DNA from: Bedellia somnulentella
Lineage: Eukaryota > Arthropoda > Insecta > Lepidoptera > Bedelliidae
Reading direction: 5' to 3'
Assembly: GCA_963576735.1 (NCBI GenBank)
Contig: OY755174.1
Location: 7,626,001 to 7,690,000, forward strand
DNA length: 64,000 nucleotides
Below, in pieces: positions 34,201 to 49,200 of the stretch (the stretch's first letter is position 1; every line of letters starts with the position of its first letter). The position numbers were made by a program, and so were the translations under genes. Under the pieces are notes generated by a model that was given only the letters and a program-made list of their open reading frames with translations, was not told the origin of the DNA and did no database searches.

Positions 34201-37200
34201 GACCTTCCGTCAGTTTTTCGTCAATTACCTTTTTTCCTTCCATCCTACGACAAAAGCGTTCAGAAATATTTTGTAGTACGTGAAATTATCTACAATTTGA
34301 GTACTCACATATTATGTCTGTATGTCAATTCCTTACTGAGATATGGCGCTTCGCAGAAAATATTTTTTTCCGAAATTCAGCGTGAGCTAGCATCGAAGTG
34401 AAGCAAGCACATGAAGACGCCGACGTGTTGATCGCCAACACCGCCATATCCAAAGCTAGCGAATTCGACAGTGTCATTATAATTGTTGAAGATGTGGACG
34501 TACTTATTCTGTTGACGGCATTGGGTATGTCCATAAAGAACATCTATCTTCAGAAAAGTGGAAGAGGTGGTGGTCCTAGTGTCCTCTACTCACCAAGTTC
34601 CTGTTCCTTTCCTCCCAAAGATATACTTTTCCTCCACGCAGTGAGTGGGTGTGATACCACGTCAGCACCGTATGGATTGGGGAAGAACAAAATCTGCAGC
34701 ACCTATATGAAGAATACCGCCCTCTCTGCAATAGTGGCTCCGTTTCTTACACCAAACGCTACTCCTCAGCAAATCAAGGACGCTGGAGAAAAGTTCCTGG
34801 TAGTAGTTTATGGAGGCAATATTGACAATGACAAACTTGACGACTTGCGGTACCGATTTTAAGGCTAAATTGGAACTAGCCCGCCTACCACCGACAAGGG
34901 ACGCTGCCAATTACCACTCCCTCCGCACTTACCAGCAAGTACAAGCGTGGTTAGGTAATGAACTTCGCCCATCAGTTTGGGGCTGGAGCCTAACCACGCG
35001 AGGGGTACTACCAATCCCCACAACGAAAAATGCTGCGCCAGATAACATCCTCCAAATTGTTTCCTGCAAGTGCAGCAAAGGCTGTAGCACCGGAGCTTGC
35101 AGCTGCAAAAAAGCAGGAGTTAGATGCTCAGCTATGTGCAAGTACTGCACAGGCAACTCCTGCAAAAACGCCCCTGCAACTGATTTAAACGAGGAGGACT
35201 CGTCAGACATAATCGACGAATACGACGACGGCGAGGACGTCCTTAACAGCCTGATTGTGCAGGAGGACGACGAGCAATTAGAAGCAGAACCAACGGCTAA
35301 AAAATCTCGACAGGAACTGTAATGAGTACAAATGCGTACCTACTATGTATGAGAGAACTTTCAACAATATCTCTGTTGCCTCTAGTGTATACTTTGTCAA
35401 AACCATCATTTTGTTAATATCATTAATTTTGTTTACGAAAGGACTACGTCTTTTTTTACCTACCCTGGAACAATTATGTAGTGAAGGGAAGCAGAGGGAG
35501 AGGGAATATCGGTCTAAAAAGTAACTAATGTCAATACCAATATTACCGACATGATATATGGTTGGTATGAAATTACAATAGAAAATAAGCTTTTGAGAAT
35601 TGGGGTTAGGTGGGGAAGGGAGGGGGGATTGGCGGGGGGGGGGGGTTCAAAATTACAGACCATAATAACAACAATTATTATTATTAAAATAAGAAATAAG
35701 GTTGGTTTCTGCTTTTTTAAGGTATTTTTACTGAATTTCGGAAAAATATACTTTCTGCGAAGCGCCATATCTCAGTAAGGAATTGACATACAGACATATG
35801 TGAGTACTCAAATTGTAGGTAATTTCACGTACTACAAAATTTTCAAAACGTTTTTGTCGTAGGATGTAAGGAAAAAAGGTAATTGACGAAAAACTGACGG
35901 AAGGTCGAGATTTTTGCAGTTCTCGCCCCCGTCCTCTTTTTGCACAGGGTCCTCGAGGTCCAAAACTTGACAAAATGTTAATTAACCATCCCTGAACAAC
36001 ATCTCTAAGTTTCATTAAATTCCGACCTTTTTCTATCTGAAACCACCTGTCGACCGGACTATATAGCATGCTTCAGTATACACGTGCGACGACAGGACGC
36101 GACGACTTATCTTCTATGTCTGTCTGTCTGTCTGTCTGTCTGTATGTCCGTTCATCACGTTAATTCTGCCGGACCGATCTTGATCAAATTTGGCATGAAT
36201 GTAGGTTATACACCTGGCCAACATATAGGATATAATTTATCCCGAATTTCGCAAGGGTTCCCACAGGAGTATAAAAAAACATAACTTTTATATGGTTCCC
36301 CATATTTACACTATTAATTTTTTCATCGACCAACTTTATCGGACTCTTCATTAATAGTCTTTTTGAAAAAAATAAGGGTTTCATCCATTTTCATCAAAAT
36401 AATTGTCCATTTAATTGTTTGTCAAAAGTATGGCTACTAGATATATAGGATATCACAAATTTAAGACTTAGACAAATGTCTGCGTGGCGTAGCGGTATAC
36501 CGTATGGGAAACACTAAGTACGAAAGACCCAGGTTCGAATCCCGGGTGGTCAAAGTCTTTTTGCGTATTTTTTTTTGCTTTTGTGTTAGGTTAGAATAAT
36601 AGGATGCAATAATCCTTCTTTTTCACATTCAACTATGCGAATATGTTTGAATAAAGATAATTGAAAGCATATGCGACATGATAGTCCAGTGGGTAGAGCA
36701 CCCGCCCGAAAACAGAAGGGCGTGAGTTCCAATCCTGGGACGGGCCTACACCAATTTGTCTTTTATAAAGTCATATGTGTGGTTAATTTATCATGGTTGC
36801 TAACGGGGAGGGAAAACATCGTGAGGAAACCCACATGGCTGAGTTGTACTTAGTCATGTGACAGTGTATTCGTTCAAAACGGCGATAGGCCTGCCCCCTA
36901 TCACGTGAGTACACTGTCTAAGCAAAACGTGGGTACCTTCTCTGGAAACTAGATGGCGCTTGCCATGTGAGTTCAGGAGTATTGGTACCTCTGCCAACCC
37001 CTTCGGAGATAAACGGCGTGAACGTTTATGTCTTATGAAAGCATATTGTATGAATTTTGGGTATTCATTTGGTAGGTTTGAGAATATGTTTATAGCTTTT
37101 GTTTATTTAACTATTTTTGACTAATATTCTCATAGATATATTATACTTTACTTACGCATAAATTAATATTCTGTTTGAGCCTCAGAATGCATAGTTTGTA

Positions 37201-40200
37201 AATAATAGTAAATATCTCAATGTTAATTCAGTAACGCTATCTGTTGACCGATTATTGCAATCTCTCACACATCACCAACAGTCACTGTAGGGGGCAGCAC
37301 CGGGTCGCCAAACTTACTCAAGATATTTTTATTTTTGAACATAGAAACTTGGTTACAAAATGGTTTGTTTCATGTTTCTTATGAACAATTAAAAAGGTTT
37401 TTTGGAACTCATCCCCTAAGAGATTGAAATATATTATACAGATTTTTTATCTATAAATACAATGTATCTAGAAATTTGAATCTTGATGCGATTGACTGAT
37501 ATAACAACTACAAAAAGGAATGTATGAAATTCATCCATCAATCAATCATGAGAATATACTAACGGCTATAAATCCCAAAAAAGGGTAGCCACAGCTCCAG
37601 AGATAGTAATTCTTTATCCACTTTTGGAAGTTGAATGGGGTCCGTCCAACCGTCCAACTGCATCGCCCAATAATCACTTAAAAAGTCTCAATGTTCTTTA
37701 TATCTATTACAACGCCCACGGGAATATAAATACAAAAAAACAGAAGTTACTGTAGGTAGATAGTGTTTTGGTATTTTGGATGTAAACTGGATGCAAAAAA
37801 TGTAGTCCACGCGGACGTAGTCGCGGGCAAAAAGCTAGATTCATGTATAAGTTTGGTGTTTCTATACCGATTTCTATGATTCTTTTTTTATTGAATAGGT
37901 AAATGTAAACTTTTTTAAATGAGAGAACTATAAACGTATGAGTGAATAAATACTAGGTTGGCATGGGACCGTCGGATGCCAGTAAAAGGAGCGAAGCGAG
38001 CTATTGCCTGATTCTCAGATATTACTTATCGTTGAACGATTTAGTCTACAAAAATCTCAACACGCGTTGCTATGCAATTCGGTATGCAAAGTTTTACTAA
38101 AGTGATGCTGATTACAAAACCATTTCGAGATATTATGGTTATAAACATTATTTTCTTGAAATTATATCAATTGAAGCTAAGATGACTGTTATTTTATCAA
38201 AAAACTGTAACAGTGTTTGACCTTCAATGTTGTTTCAAAGACATACGGTATTGCAGTTTATTAATAAAATATCGAAAATCATAGGTTTGTTTAGTATAAT
38301 ATCGTAATAATTTCATTTGACATCACAATTTATAATATTTTGCAATCAGCAACATTTTTGTAAAACATTTCGCTTCATTTGCATGTCGCTACGTGATTTT
38401 ATCGATCGATGACGTCATTAAGTACAAAAGTTGAACAATCTTTAAAAAATCATAACTTTACAATTACTCATTTTAAATGGAAAATATTCAAATTAGTCTT
38501 TTATTTTCGTGTTTACTATCGAATAAAAATATTTTATAAATACCAAAGAAAATCTTTGCATACCGAATTTGTTATGATTCATTGAATTTACTTGTTGGTT
38601 TACCTAAACGCGTGATTGATTCTACACAAAACTACAAAGGAGTTACAGTCCTGATTTTGTAATACTTAAATTGTTAACAATTTTTATTGTTGAAAAAAAC
38701 ATATCTAAATAGCTATTTTCTTTGAAAAAGAGTATGTTCAAGAAATTTTTCGTTCAAAAATTCGAAAAATCACCAAGTGTCGGAGCGCAAACGGACGTGA
38801 CTTTGGGACGATCGAATATGAAAAAAATCTATTTTCACGCGCTGGCATTGTTTACGTAATTTTTCCATAGACTAACATTGTAATTTTTTAATGGCGATTA
38901 TTCCTCCGTGTCACATCCGATTTTTATTAAAATTAACATAAACCATCTAGACATGGTCCTTGACCACCGTGCAAAATTTCAGGGTTCTGGGTTGAGCCGT
39001 TTGGGAGGAGTACGATCACAACGAAATGCAAAAGTCGGGGGTAAATGGAGCTTCGCTCCAACAATAATCAGAATGCTCCGAACTGCTAAGCTATCAGGAG
39101 TTACACGTGTTATTATGAGTCAACCATAAAAGATAGACATATGCTGTTCAAGGATATTTTTAGACACTTTTATGTAGAGTATTTCCGTCATACATGATTT
39201 CTATGTAACTATATCCATTAAGGCTGCACACGCGACGGAAGCTTAAAAAATGGAACTTTCCCCGTTTTCCCAAAATTTCCCGAAATTCCCCTTCACTACT
39301 CTGCTGAAAAGTACACTGTAACCTGCCCAGGAGTATGAAGAATAATTCTACCAAGTTTCGTTAAAATCCGTCGAGTAGTTTTTGTTTCCATAAGGAACAT
39401 ACAAACCGACAGACATACAGACAGACAGACAAAAAATTTACTGATTTCATTTTTGGCATCAGTATCGATCACTGATCACCCCCTGATAGTTATTTTGAAA
39501 ATATATTTAATGTACAAAGGGGCTAAAAAGACAAAACAAGAAAGTAATACAGAAAAGCATGGATACCAAAATGGATACCAAAACGCTTACTTTTTATTAT
39601 ATCCTGCTTAATATTCCAATGGAGCGTACACGCCCATTGATATAATTTATTTATTTATTTATTTATTTGAGAAACAAACGGTACACAATATTTCAAATAA
39701 GACAAAAATACAGAGAAGTTCTTGACCTATAAAGTTTCTACCAATTGATATACAGACGATACAGAAAAACGCAAATTAAATAACTAATGAAAACAAAACA
39801 ATTATACATCAGTTGTAATGTGGATAATTTATACAGATGAAATTAAGTAAGTTAAATGAATTCTATTGTCATTCCCACCAGACCAAGCAAACACTACAAG
39901 ATTACAAAATATGCATATAGATTTTAGGAAATAATGTTATAAATAAGATACTTACTTTTCAAGGTTAAAAATACATAAATTAATAATATATAAGATAATT
40001 ATGAATGAAAGTACTTAAAATACATACTTTAATATAATAACATAATAAGTAAATATATAAATATAATATAATAAATAAATATAAATTCAAATAATTATAT
40101 TAAGAGAAAATTGTATGACTCAAACATTTAGGGTCAATCCGCTTGGTTTCCAAAATATAAGATCCTTACTTACTAGTAAAAGAAGGAGAACTTACTAGTA

Positions 40201-43200
40201 ATATTTCTGTCCTTTGCAGGATTTTACGTACATTTTGGACCATTTCCGTGTCCTAGAGGATAGGCGACTGATGATGCGGGTTCGAATCCCGCCATGAGAC
40301 ATCAATGAATATGAGAAATCTAAATGATTTTTACTTATTTTTGCACGTAGTTTTTATACTATACATACATAATACATACCCGGCTATGAATCCTAATGAA
40401 GGGGAAGCCACACCTACAGAATAATAAATTCTTCAGCTAGATTGTAAGGTGAGAAAAATTTGTAAAATAAAGGTTGTTTGTGATAGGTCTCCAACCGCAT
40501 CGCCGAAAAATCCATTAAAGAGCCCCAAAACTCTTAGTCGCCTCTTGCGATGGAATCACATACAGGAAGAAATGGGGTAGCGGTAATCTAATCCAAAAGG
40601 CTAGACCAAGCTAAAAATCCCAAAAAGGGTTTGCCAAAGCTTCAAAGTTTAAAATTACTCAGCCTCTATTAGAAGTTTAGCGGAGAAACTATAGAAACAA
40701 AAAGAATCATTGGTGAAGTGTATTCAGCCACAAAACCCAATAATCACTAGAAAGGATCCATAGCCCCAAGTTACCTCTTGAAATAGAAAGTGATGGTGCT
40801 TTTATAATACCGATGCTACATATAACGATGTTTGCCGTGCCCTTACAGGGCGTCACCTGTACTTATACTGTATTTTTATTTGTAACATTTTATGAACTTG
40901 TGACATGCAAATAAATTGAATTGAATTGAATTGAATATTCAATATATCGTTGATTAAAGATCCTATACCACAAGTAGTTCAATTGTGCTTGCTTTGGGAC
41001 TAACTGGATCCGTGTAATAGGTCCGTATATATTTATGTATATTTTTTACGTAGCCATTACAAACTAAGTGATGCTATCACGAGATCACTGTCATTGTGAG
41101 TACGATCTAAATACATCTAGTCTGCAGTCTGTGTACCAGTCAGCATAAAATACCTACACAGCCTGGCTACCAATTTGAGATTCATGAAAAAACGGCGCTG
41201 CTCCGTGCAATTTGCATCAATTTTTTATTTTAAATTTCAACCCTGTCTCGGTTGATATTTCTGATATAAAAGAACTATTTCATTCCCCATTTATTTATTA
41301 TGGATATTATCTTATAATACTGTATTGCCTGGTAACAATGGGAATATTTGCATTGTCTTGAAATTAATAGATAAAAAAAGCTTTCAGCTTCCTATTGTTG
41401 TGAACCTACCTATATTCACAAAGTAATCGAATCTTTTCCAAAATGCCACAATACAAAAAATCAGTCAAACAGGCCATTGTCTTCAAGTTATGTGACCAAT
41501 GGAATCTTTTAATTAATTATATATGGATTTAATGAAAATTACTGTAACAATATATAATTTATATAATTATACACATATTCTCGCAACTTCATGCTCGTAC
41601 ACTATTAAATATAGGCAGCCACTCTTTACATGTGAATTAGGGAAAACTTCGCATAGAAATTATTAAAATACACCATGTTGTAATGTCCAGTCTGCTTTTG
41701 GTTATATAAAATGCAACATTGTTCAATACAATACTTTATTCGAATGATTAGTTTATGCGTTTATTTGTCTGTAACAAATAGGCATCAAAACCGCATAATT
41801 AATAAAAAAAAAATTGCTTAATAGAATTCTACAACCTTCAGAAGTAATATAAAACTCAACTCAATTTCAAAGTTTCACTTCGTGTATCCCCGAAGATATG
41901 GCAGTGGTGCAAATACTTCAGAACGTCATGTTTTATAATGTCAACTTGTGTTCAGTCAGAGTGCCCACATTTTACTTGGACAGTACGCTCAACGCTTTTT
42001 TTGTATCAATACATTGTCACTTGACTAAGCAACTTAGCCATGTGAATTTGATGTTCCCCCACCGTTAACCATGATAAATTAACCACACAAATGACTTTAG
42101 ACACATCGGTTGTAGACAGGACGACACACGATTCGTACCCACTGTTCTATTAGGAATTTTTTGCTTTTGCTGGCCTAGTGTTAATGTATACTATTTTTTT
42201 TTGTTTTAATACAATAATGAAGTGTGTTTATTTATGAGTATGCTCATACGAACTCGGAGCATTAGTTTTATTAGGTTTTATTATAAACCTAAAAATGGAT
42301 ACTAAAAAAAGGATAACGTAAATGCTACGTGTGGAGTAAATTTTAGAACCACCTTGGTTTTTCCAGGAAATATTCCCAGCACAAAACTGGTGGTGGCTAG
42401 ATGGCTACGACGGAGGTGGTGGGGGAGAAACAGACCCTGAGAATGGAGAATTCCAAGTGGTGTATCTTCCTGCACTACTTCCCAGAGAAGCTCAGCTGTC
42501 AGCAGATAGGCAAAATGATGATGTGCCTTTACCTTACAGCTTTGACGCCCTCGGAAGGTAAGACATTTTCGATCAAAACATCTTGTATTATCTTTATTCA
42601 GCAAAGCGACGATTCGTGTGATATTATTGGTGGTATATTTGTTCGAAGTACAAGTAAAATTAGCTATATATTATTCGTTAACTATGGTAAATCTGGGGTG
42701 GCCCTACGAATATTACAAATTTACACTTACCTTTTTAATTTTTGCTGTGTAGTGTGTCGTGTCGGCTTAGAATAGCACTACCCCATTTCTTCCGGAGGTA
42801 AGAGGCGATTAACGGTTTTGGGGCTTTTGAGGGATTTTTGGGCGATGCGGTTGGATACCTATCACCAACAACCTTTATTTCACCATCTTTTCCTCACACA
42901 ACTTCCAAAAGTGGCTGAGGAATTTCTGATTCCTTAGCTCTGGCTACCCCTTCTAGGGATTTATAGCCGTGAGTATAAGTATGTAGGTATGTTACACTAT
43001 TTCCCAGGAGCTTCGAGCTGCAGCTGGTGCCCAACCGGCGTCTGCTGTCGCCGCAGTTCCGCGTGTGGTCGGAGCGTGGAGTGGAACTGCCCCTGTCTGC
43101 GGCAGACCCCACCTGCCATTACCTGCATGCGGGACACGGGGTGCTGGCCGCCTTGTCCGCCTGCAGGGATCATGCTCTGGTAAATATCACTCTTGTTGAT

Positions 43201-46200
43201 TGTAGGGAGATTCTTCTGTATTATTTATTTAACATCCGAGTGATTAATTGCTAAAGGACATTAAATAGTTAACTCATAGTTAGGAGGTTTGATATCAAAT
43301 TAAAGAAGTGAGTGTTTTTTACACTAATTTAGCCACCTGCCATTACAAAATTTAATTCTTTATCGATAATTTTTATTTTACTTACTGACCATTAAGGGTT
43401 ATTTTGAAGTGTTTTGAAATATAGAGAGAGAGCACAAGGAAAACCTTTCTATAAATCAAATAATCTAAACAAACAACAAAGTGGCCATTTCAAAGCGGTT
43501 TCTTCTTATAGGGACAGACTCTGCTCCGCTCATCCTTAATTTTCATTTCAACCCCTCATTTTCACACTTTCCAGCACGGGTTGATAGTGGTGGACAACTC
43601 GACGTACGAGGTGCGTCCGCTGACGGGCGCCGCAGCCGAGGGTCGCTCCGAGCACGGGTCGCACCGCACCGCGCACGTGATCCGCCGCGCCCGTCCCCCA
43701 CCGCCCCCGCGGGACGACGCACGTCCTCTCCGACCACGACCACGCTCACCCCGCACAAGAGATCGCCTCTACAAACCCACAACCCCGCCTAACTATACCG
43801 TCGAGATTGCTCTCTTTCTTGATGAAGCGGCATACAAACTATTCAAACCATTCTTTAACCACAATGAAGCGGTTTTACGTGATATGCTTCTTGCCTACAT
43901 CAATGGAGTACGTACTTAACATTTTATATCTCTTTTAGCTACCTAATTATTGTCAGTTCTATAATACGAGTGATGGCGGATTACAGGTGCAGGCGCTTTA
44001 CCATCACCCTTCATTGGGAACTCGAATTCAGCTGTCGTTGGTAAGGTTGACGCTACTCCGCGCGCAACCCAGCTCTTTGCCGCCTCATGCAGAACGCGGC
44101 AGGCTGCTCGATGCGTTTTGTGCCTATCAGAGGTCTCTGAATAATGAAGATGACGATGATCCAGAACATTGGGATATGGCTCTTTTGTTATCTGGGTACG
44201 TATATTAGAAATAACTATGTTCAATGATCAAGATCAAAGACTATTACAAAATATAATCAAATTATTTATTTCTACTTCAAACTGCAGCTCAAAATAGATA
44301 TAAATATGCCTTTCTCTACATGTTTAAAATCAGACAAATTGCTATAAAGCTTAGGCCCTTAATCAGTAAGTTAACTCACGAAAGCCCAGCCCAGTTGTAT
44401 AATAAACGAAATACTAATATTTTCCTATCTTTCCCCTTTCCAGCATGGACTTCTACTCCGAAGAAGGCGGTCGTCGCAACGGCGTGACCATGGGCCTGGC
44501 TCCCGTAGGCGGGGTGTGTCTCCCGGCGCACTCGTGCGTGGTAGCTGAGTTCGGCGCCAACGACCTGCTGGGCCGGCCCTACCCCTCCGCCGGGTTCACA
44601 TCCGTCTACATTCTGGCGCACGAGATCGGACACAAGTCGGTGATGACCTCAGCTATCAAATATCTCTTTTAGGAGCTACATTATCACACTCACTCAAACG
44701 TTCTTTTCTGAACATCGTAAATTAATATCTTGGTGTTCAAAGCACCCACTTTTTGTTGGGACTGTGCATTCATGTGATAAGGCGCAGGCCGATGATTGCT
44801 TTATAAGAATACACTAAAACATGACTAATTATCACTTAGCACATTCGTATACGAGTAGGCCCGACTCTGGATTCAAACCCGCGCCCCTCTTGATATAAGC
44901 GGTGGTTTCTCCGTCTTAGCTATCAAGGTTGTAAATAGTACCATTAGCAATAAAAGTTGTAAGCATAATAATATCAACAAACTATCCATTACCCTATTAC
45001 ATATTTACTGTTTATGATAACGTAATAGACCTACCCTTGAGCTTGTTTATGACGGTCACCGCAAAATTCTGCGGGTATTAGCATATATCATAAACTAAAG
45101 CTGTGACGTCATTGCAGTCTGGGCATGCACCACGACGGCACGGGGAACGGGTGCACGCGGGACGGATTCATCATGTCTCCGTCGCGGGGAACCAACGGGG
45201 AGGCTACCTGGTCGCCGTGCAGCGCCAGGGTTGTGGCTGAGCTTGAGTGAGTATAAATCTTTGTTGTTAACGATACACTCTGATTTGTCTGGGTACCAAG
45301 CCTTTTGTTGACACTCAACTCAACTCAAACGCTCACGCCGTATATCGCCAAAGGGTTTGCCAGAGGTACTAATACTTCTGAACAACACGTGTCATTGTCA
45401 TCTGCTGTTAAGAGTACCCACGTTTCGCTTGGATGTTTTGATGACATGTATATCGCTATTACCTTTTTATGGTCCGCTATATTATATGTAACATTTTCGT
45501 AAGTCAATTCCTATTCAAAGTACCTGCCTACTGATTGCCTGATTGTGATAAAGGGCAAATGTATCGTTGCTCTGTAAGTCATCATTACCGATGAACCAAA
45601 GATAAATTCAGGTACAGCTTTGATTTAGGAATAGCATCCATGCTCTTTTCATTTGAGAACAAATTCATTTCCACTAACTTGCAAATTAAGAAGTTTCTTT
45701 AAATCGTGGAGGTATTGATTGTAATTCAATATAACTGCTAACAATTTCAGCTGGGCGACCTGTCTGTTGGACGGTGGTGATGACCTTGACATGGACAGCA
45801 CTCCGGAAGAATTAGATCACGGGAAGTACGGCGGCGCTCCCGGAATGCTCTGGGGAGCCAAGAAACAGTGCGAGGTATTGCTTGAGATTACATAAACACA
45901 ATCCTAGGATGAGCCAAACTCTTACACACAATTAATATTATTATTATTGTGTTTGGATTAAAAGGAAACACTATTAAAAGTACACAAAAGCAACGTTTCA
46001 TAGTCACTTGGGGATGAATAATATCATGACTCGGTTTGTTCTTCTATTTTTTTCTTTAATATTTATTAGTAAAGTTTGCTATCTGAAAGTTTAAACACAG
46101 TTTATTTTTTTTAGGTTTTGAAGGGTTATTTTTGAGGCGGTGCCAGTCAAACAAAATTAAATTCACCCTACTATCTATCTCTGATTATTACAATCTAACA

Positions 46201-49200
46201 TTATATATCTATCGCCTGAAGTTTTAAATATTTATACACACAAAAATCAAATTATAAAAAAATGGAAAACTTCTTACTAATAAAGAATCGGTTGTGGAGC
46301 TTGCGAATTACTTTTACTCAGTCTATGCAAAAGATCCACCAATGTTAGATGTTCAACAATCAATGATAGATGAAAAATTCAATGGAGCAGTTCATATTCA
46401 AATCGATAAACTAAGTGAATCACAGGTGAAACAAGCACTAACACAACTGAAGCCTAAAAAATCCGCTGGCCCTGGTAGAATCCCAGCTTTTTTAGTCAGG
46501 GACTGTCGTTTTGTAATGCTAGAACCGTTGCTTTATATTTATAATCTTTGTTTAGCATAATATACATAACATAACATACATAAACGTTCACGCCGTTTAT
46601 CCCCGAAGGGGTTGGCAGAGGTACCAATACTCCTGAACTCACATGGCAAGCGCCATCTAGTTTCCAGAGAAGGTACCCACGTTTTGCTTAGACAGTGTAC
46701 TCACGTGATAGGGGGCAGGCCTATCGCCGTTTTTGTACGAATACACTGTCACATGACTAAGTACAACTCAGCCATGTGGGTTTCCTCACGATGTTTTCCC
46801 TCACCGTTAGCAACCATGATAAATTAACCACACATATGACTTTAGAAAAGACAAATTGGTGTAGGCCCGTCCCAGGATTGGAACTCACGCCCTTCTGTTT
46901 TTCGGGCGGGTGTTCTACCCACTGGACTATCATGTCGCTTTGCAATCTTTGTTTAGCATCGTCAGTTTATCCACATAGATGGAAAATCTCGAAAGTTGTC
47001 CCGGTTCCTAAGGGTAACGCAAGTGGGGAAGTATCTGGTTGAACTTGGTGGTTATAGGTCAAAATATTATTTTACAAGATCAGGGGTCAGCCAAGGTAGC
47101 AATTTAGGACCTCTGGAATTCACAATATTAATAAATGACCTTCCCAAGGTAGTTAAATACGCACGGTGTCTTTTGTTTGCCGACGACTTAAAATTATTTT
47201 ACAGAATCGATACTATCAGTGATTGTGAAAAGTTGCAAAGTGACGTAGACCGGGTGATAGATTGGAGTAAATCTAACAAACTGGATTTTAATCAGTCCAA
47301 GTATCAGGTAATATCTTTCAGTCGGGCGCGTGCACCATTAATATACAACTACACTATGGAAAGTGACTCCATAAAGCGGGTTAATGAAATAAGGGACTAA
47401 GGGGTCAAACTGACAACTCAACTTCATTTTAGGGAGCACATAATAGACATATGTAAAAGAGCATACCGGAACTTGGCGTTTTTAATACGAACTGTTCGAG
47501 GATTTGCCAACATTGGAGCTATAACATCTTTATATAATGCACTGGTAAGAAGCCAATTGGAAAGCAACGCGATAATACGGGATCCAAGCGAAGATAAATA
47601 TATTCTTATGATTGAACGTATACAGAATAAGTTGGCAAGATACTTATACTTTAGACTGTATGGTGTTTATCCATTTTATCCACTTAAGTATCCAACTTTA
47701 TTTGTGCTGGGTGTGGTTGGATATAACCAATTGAAGGTGAGAAGAATATATAAAATACTAACTGGCCAAATTTATAACCCGGATATCCTTTCTATCATGG
47801 GGCTAAATGTGCCGGACAAATACGCGGAACGTCGTCGTCGCCCGTCTCTATTGGTGCCGCTTTGCGGTTGAACTAATTTGCTGAGCAGTACACCGCTCGC
47901 TCGCGCGCTCATCATCTTGAATATGCTGGCTACTGATATCGATATATTTAATTGTAGGTTGAGTGAGTTCACGGAAAGATCGTTAAAATTCGTATGTTAC
48001 AATAAGTATTACAATTTTTTTCTCATTTTGTAAATAAACATCGCATTAGGCTATTGTCTGTAATGGTGTTTGTAAAATATGATGATGAATAAATAAATAA
48101 ATAAAATTTACCCTACCATGTAGGTATCCTATCCTACATTGTACGTACGTGCGTAGTGCGAAATACACATTTGTTATCACTTATCACGCAGGCTGGCACC
48201 GACTCACATATATTAATTTAAGAGAATTTTAAGAATTAGGTAGGTTGAACAGACGCGTGTGGGATACAGAAATTCCTAAGGTGTTAATCACAGTACTCGT
48301 ATTTAATTTAAAAACTTATTTCTTACTTTTAGTACTTGATTGTTTATTTTCCATGTAAATCATAATTCGAATTACTTTGTGCTAAGTAACCATTTTTCGG
48401 TTTTTGGTTTTTCAACTTTGAAGTCGTTTTTTTTTGGATTTATGGCCGTGAGTATATTTATGTGTGTATTAAAACATAATTACGTGTATATGATAGCCAT
48501 ACACTTTCACTAAAAAAAACTAGCTCTAAAAGCTTTATGCAGTAAGAAACAGGGGAAGGACTACGTTTGTATTGCAAAAATGGCCGTGCTATTTTCGTTT
48601 CGTGCGTTTCTATTTTGTCCATATAAGTAGTGATATCTAGTAGTTGTAAGGTTTCGCCTTATGAGTATCAGGCTGCAATACATGGAATTATATTGTTCTT
48701 ATTTACACAAATCGACAAAAATATGAAATTTATCCCAAAATTGAACACTGGTCTAGAAAAAAAAAACATATGATACAAATTTTCCAGAATTGATGTCGCC
48801 TTGTAATCACAGTTTTATTATTTTTATTTCTTAACATCAACACGCTTCTTTTCAAAAATGATTATATTCCCAAAGAAGTACTCATCCAAATGAAATAGTA
48901 CCAAATATCGCTAGTCTCTACCTTCCCCAATGGGACCTAATGGCGTGACTGTATGTATGTATGTACCCAACCTACGATTGGCATTACACAGGTGCTGCTC
49001 CGCGACACAGACGCGGCTCCGAGCGGGGCGGGCGGGCCGCTGTGCGCGCAGCTCACGTGTCGGTCGCCGCACCGCGCCGGCTTCTACTACGCCGGGCCAG
49101 CGCTGCCCGGCACAGCCTGCGGGGAACGTATGGTCAGTTGAAACAGATCAAACGATTTCTTTTAAAATGTAAACATGTAAAAGTGTTTGCTGATTTAAAA

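Noticed and set aside
43481..43792. Long frames overlapping ADAMTS exon 4 on both strands
   Set aside because: Shadows of the GC-rich coding exon.
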